Source: Solobacterium sp. (GTDB taxonomy: Bacteria > Bacillota_I > Bacilli_A > Erysipelotrichales > Erysipelotrichaceae). From it: a stretch of 33,679 nt of DNA. Position numbers and translations under genes: made by a program. The stretch lies in NCBI GenBank assembly GCA_024680365.1, contig JAILCN010000106.1:1-33679 (forward strand). The letters are read 5' to 3'. Positions 31,307-33,679 of this stretch are shown here, one piece after another. The first letter of the stretch is position 1; each line of letters starts with the position of its first letter. The notes below the pieces were generated by a model. That model was not told the origin of the DNA. It worked only from the letters and a program-made list of their open reading frames with translations, and did no database searches.

Positions 31307-32701
31307 TTATTCGCAGGTCAGCCATTCAGTTTCCTGCAGCGGATCAGCTTTATGCTTCACACCGGTCGTGATCATCTTGAAGGTATCCCCTTCCACAGCA
31401 TAATGGTAGCTTCCCGGATAATCATAGCCTGTTGAGATCGAAGCCTTCTTCAGCCAGTATGTTTTCCCGTCAACACCGATGATCGCTGCTCTCCTGAATT
31501 CCAGTGAACGGACTTCACCGCTGTACTGATTCAGATAGTTTTCCAGGAATACCGCAATATTGCCTTTGAAGCAGACATCCTCAGCACCGAGGTCATAGGT
31601 GCAAAGATGCGTCCACTTTTCGGTTTCCACATCCATGACCCATTGTTCGATCGTTGTATTGCCGGTCGTTTCATTGACGCCGCAGCGCAGACACATCGAA
31701 TACCAGTGTCCTGCTTCCCACTCATAATCCACGATGCATTTCGCGCCGGTCCCTTCACCGCCAAAGGCTTCCCCTGCTCCCCTGGGATAGATCACCTCTG
31801 GCCGCAGGACAGTCGTCTTGCCGGCGGCGTCAGTGCAGGTGACATCCCAGAATGACATGATCGATACGCGTCTGCCGTCTTCAAGGCTCTGGAAACCGGC
31901 ATATCCCGCTACGCCGCTGTATTCTGTCCTGACGGACTTGTATTTTTTCAGCAGTGAAGAATAGTCGATATCAAATTGTCCCAGACAGCAGTATGTTCCG
32001 CACGGCAGGTAATCCGCTTTGAACCGTACATAGTATTCTTTAAACTGTTCACAGTCAGAATAATTGATCCAGGCACAGACATACGGCGACCGGTTTTCTT
32101 TTGCCTTGTTGACGGCTTTGATCTCACTGACAGTCGGGAGCTTCATCAGCTTCTCCCAGTCATTTGCTGAACTGACTTTCTTCGGATCAGTGGTTTCCGT
32201 GCGCGGCGTGATGCCGTACCAGCCGATCCCTTCATCTTTCCAGCCAAGCTTTCCGGTCAGGGCTGCATGTTCCTTTTTGTTCGTTGTGTAATTGTGATTG
32301 CAGGAAAACATATTGGGATTATATTCACGGTAGACAGGTATGCTTTTATCGTCATCGCTGTACCAGCCAATGCCTTCATACTTCCAGCCGATCTTAACGA
32401 GGGCATCTTTTTCTTTTGCTTTCATCGTATAGTGATGATCGCCGGAATTGGAATTATACAGACGATAGACCGGCTGAGATGACTGTTTGGGCGCGATCCA
32501 GCCGATGCCTTCATATTTCCAGCCGGCACTGACAAGAAAACCACGTTCCTTTTCTTTCGCGGTATAAAAGTGTTCTCCGGAACTCTTATTGTAAAGCCGG
32601 TGCATGTTCTGGAAGCCGACAGACTTTGCGGATACCGGCTGCACATGGAACACCGCTGTCATAAATGACAGGATCAGGATAAGAATTGTCGTTCGTTTCA
32701 T
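31307..32701 (-). CDS. Exported protein: three DUF5648-type repeats plus a DUF3472-like domain
   Basis: The 464-residue protein has a signal peptide (KR, then a hydrophobic core, with a likely cut after VSA25). Three tandem repeats of about 37-40 residues follow (about 33-69, 78-114 and 123-162), each with RxYN, HxYT and WKYEGIGW-type ends, matching DUF5648. Residues about 205-400 resemble DUF3472: Trp-rich strands, GTYCCLGQFDIDY, MSFWDVT and FGGEGTGAKC. Both families occur in secreted or wall proteins and may bind glycans, but no catalytic residues are known to me. A GTGAGGAA site precedes the ATG. It has its own promoter and terminator. Confidence 0.82.
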   Translation of the reverse strand: MKRTTILILILSFMTAVFHVQPVSAKSVGFQNMHRLYNKSSGEHFYTAKEKERGFLVSAGWKYEGIGWIAPKQSSQPVYRLYNSNSGDHHYTMKAKEKDALVKIGWKYEGIGWYSDDDKSIPVYREYNPNMFSCNHNYTTNKKEHAALTGKLGWKDEGIGWYGITPRTETTDPKKVSSANDWEKLMKLPTVSEIKAVNKAKENRSPYVCAWINYSDCEQFKEYYVRFKADYLPCGTYCCLGQFDIDYSSLLKKYKSVRTEYSGVAGYAGFQSLEDGRRVSIMSFWDVTCTDAAGKTTVLRPEVIYPRGAGEAFGGEGTGAKCIVDYEWEAGHWYSMCLRCGVNETTGNTTIEQWVMDVETEKWTHLCTYDLGAEDVCFKGNIAVFLENYLNQYSGEVRSLEFRRAAIIGVDGKTYWLKKASISTGYDYPGSYHYAVEGDTFKMITTGVKHKADPLQETEWLTCE

Positions 32702-32738
32702 GATATTTCCTCACTTTGAAAATATATAACCCTTTTCC

Positions 32739-32768
32739 AGTATAAATCTGTTTGGTTTCACATGTCAT
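32739..32768 (-). promoter_or_regulatory. Promoter of the DUF5648-DUF3472 gene
   Basis: On the minus strand ATGACA (complement of 32763-32768, five of six) and TATACT (complement of 32739-32744, five of six) are 18 bp apart, placing the start about 30 bases before the ATG. The -35 follows directly after the terminator of the upstream gene. Confidence 0.6.
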
Positions 32769-32770
32769 CA

Positions 32771-32795
32771 AAAAAAGAACCTGTGTTCCAGGTTC
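32771..32795 (-). terminator. Terminator after the SH3/3D-like gene
   Basis: On the minus strand GAACCTG and CAGGTTC (32777-32783 and 32789-32795) form a perfect 7-bp stem with a 5-nt loop, followed by a seven-base T-run. It starts 6 bases after the gene's stop codon. Confidence 0.88.
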
Positions 32796-32800
32796 CTGTG

Positions 32801-33679
32801 TTACCATGCGACAGCGATATCGATCTGGTATTTGTTCGTGTAGATGAATGTACCGGTATCACACACGATACCCATGCCCAGGCTTGTCGGGAGGATCGTT
32901 CCTTTCGGACGGATGGAAAGATCTGCTGCTACCATGACATAATTGCCGAACATTTTCACACCGTCCTCACGCACCCAGTATTCCCCTTTGAAGCCGGCTT
33001 TATGCATCAGCTTGACGACATAGGACATCTTCAGGTTATACCAGGTTTCCTTTCCGGACGGTCCCATGATCGTTCCGTTTCTCTTGGTCAGCTTTCTGCC
33101 GTCCCATTTGCCGATCGAACCGCCGCCGGAAGATTTCTGTACGACGGGTTTTGCAATGACCTTCGGACTGTCCATCAGATCATCCTTGTTTACATAAACG
33201 GTATTTCCTTTGTATTCAGCCTGCCAGAATGGTTCTTCACTGGTACCGGTAATATGCACTTTCGCGTTCAAGGAAAGATTTCCGACTGCCTCCCCTTCTG
33301 CGTACGGTGCATTTCTGAGAATGGTTTTTTCTTTTGCGTATTTTGTCGTATCCGCAGCATCAAAGATATAGCGGATATCATCCGTAAGATACGCGGCATG
33401 AATATATCCGACGCTGCCGCTGCCGGTCAGTATTTTTGCATACTCATCTTCCGTTTCCATGACATATACCATCTCGCGTTTCTGCAGGATGGCGGATGTA
33501 CCGGAAAGAATACGTTTTTCACGGATGGCTTCCGTATCCCTGTTCAGATACTTTTTCTGATACATGCTGCTGAGGGATGACAGAGAGACTGTGCTGTCTT
33601 CTGCAGCAAAAAAAGCCTGGATCCTTGCGCCGGATGTCTCCGCTGTATCGTATGCTGCGCTGATCCTGCCGGCCGCTGC
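32801..33679 (-). CDS. Cell-wall protein with SH3-like repeats and a C-terminal 3D-like domain (5' end outside window)
   Basis: The frame is open to the window edge, so the protein is N-terminally incomplete; the ATG at 33565 is internal. The visible 292 residues carry at least two SH3-like segments: KREMVYVMETEDEYAKILTG with GYIHAAYL, and NLSLNAKVHITGTSEE with VYVNKDDLM. A Gly/Ser linker follows (QKSSGGGSIG). The end matches the three-aspartate (3D) domain: VAADLSIRPKGT, GIVCDTGTFI and QIDIAV, each with one Asp. SH3b and 3D domains occur together in Bacillota wall hydrolases and resuscitation-type proteins, so an exported peptidoglycan-active enzyme is likely. The signal peptide would lie outside the window. 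Confidence 0.75.
   Translation of the reverse strand, partial: AAAGRISAAYDTAETSGARIQAFFAAEDSTVSLSSLSSMYQKKYLNRDTEAIREKRILSGTSAILQKREMVYVMETEDEYAKILTGSGSVGYIHAAYLTDDIRYIFDAADTTKYAKEKTILRNAPYAEGEAVGNLSLNAKVHITGTSEEPFWQAEYKGNTVYVNKDDLMDSPKVIAKPVVQKSSGGGSIGKWDGRKLTKRNGTIMGPSGKETWYNLKMSYVVKLMHKAGFKGEYWVREDGVKMFGNYVMVAADLSIRPKGTILPTSLGMGIVCDTGTFIYTNKYQIDIAVAW

Noticed and set aside
1-33679. CRISPR arrays, prophage, insertion sequences, tRNA or rRNA genes
   Set aside because: No regularly spaced repeats, transposase or phage structural genes, and no cloverleaf or rRNA-like segments were seen.

Overview
The window looks like core chromosome of a Bacillota bacterium, most likely from Erysipelotrichales/Erysipelotrichaceae. 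This is inferred from family resemblance and no search was run. The supporting signs are T-box leaders on trpS and alaS, Spx, IreB, a ComK-family protein, an SMC of only 979 residues, an MnmA N-terminus with the NWDS...LGNP insertion that I associate with Erysipelotrichales and Mollicutes, and TGA used as a stop. Coding density is very high and most neighbours overlap or abut. I see no rRNA, tRNA, CRISPR array, prophage or insertion sequence.

Layout. 1-561: end of a ROK-family gene, then a terminator. 672-2443: rdgB, a DUF1461 membrane protein and trmL. 2490-3567: a small membrane protein, ridA and a ComK-family gene, closed by a bidirectional terminator shared with the convergent trpS (3602-4594, minus), which has a Trp T-box leader. 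4911-9419: spx (divergent from trpS), mnmA, a CPBP protease and recD2. 9464-16140: an alanine T-box leader, alaS, ireB, ruvX, a DUF1292 gene, mltG, a NUDIX gene, udk and greA. From memory this follows the Bacillus trmU-yrrC-alaS-yrzL-yrrK-yrzB-yrrL-udk-greA order, with a NUDIX gene where Bacillus has yrrM-yrrN-yrrO. 16177-22582: comEA, comEC, holA, a hypoxanthine-DNA glycosylase, a U32/DUF3656 protein and mscL. 22704-29060: smc, ftsY, ylxM, ackA and nrnA. 29061-29620: a short AT-rich stretch with one small two-helix membrane protein. 29625-33679 (minus): an intracellular GH13 alpha-amylase-family enzyme, an exported DUF5648(x3)-DUF3472 protein, and the C-terminal part of an SH3/3D-like cell-wall protein.

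How the genes fit together. Much of the window serves translation (trpS, alaS, trmL, mnmA, and the U32 protein as a probable RNA hydroxylation factor) and genome maintenance (rdgB, recD2, ruvX, holA, hypoxanthine-DNA glycosylase, smc, NUDIX). Protein targeting (ftsY, ylxM) and envelope functions (mltG, mscL, the exported proteins) make up most of the rest. Three competence-type genes, a comK homologue and comEA-comEC, lie 13 kb apart and suggest a DNA-uptake capacity.

Most of the window is ordinary housekeeping. The points most worth a second look are the short ComK homologue overlapping ridA, a terminator-like hairpin whose loop holds the comEA ribosome-binding site and start codon, cysteine-rich C-terminal tails on both Spx and RidA, and the exported DUF5648-DUF3472 protein. 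No clearly new multi-gene system was found.
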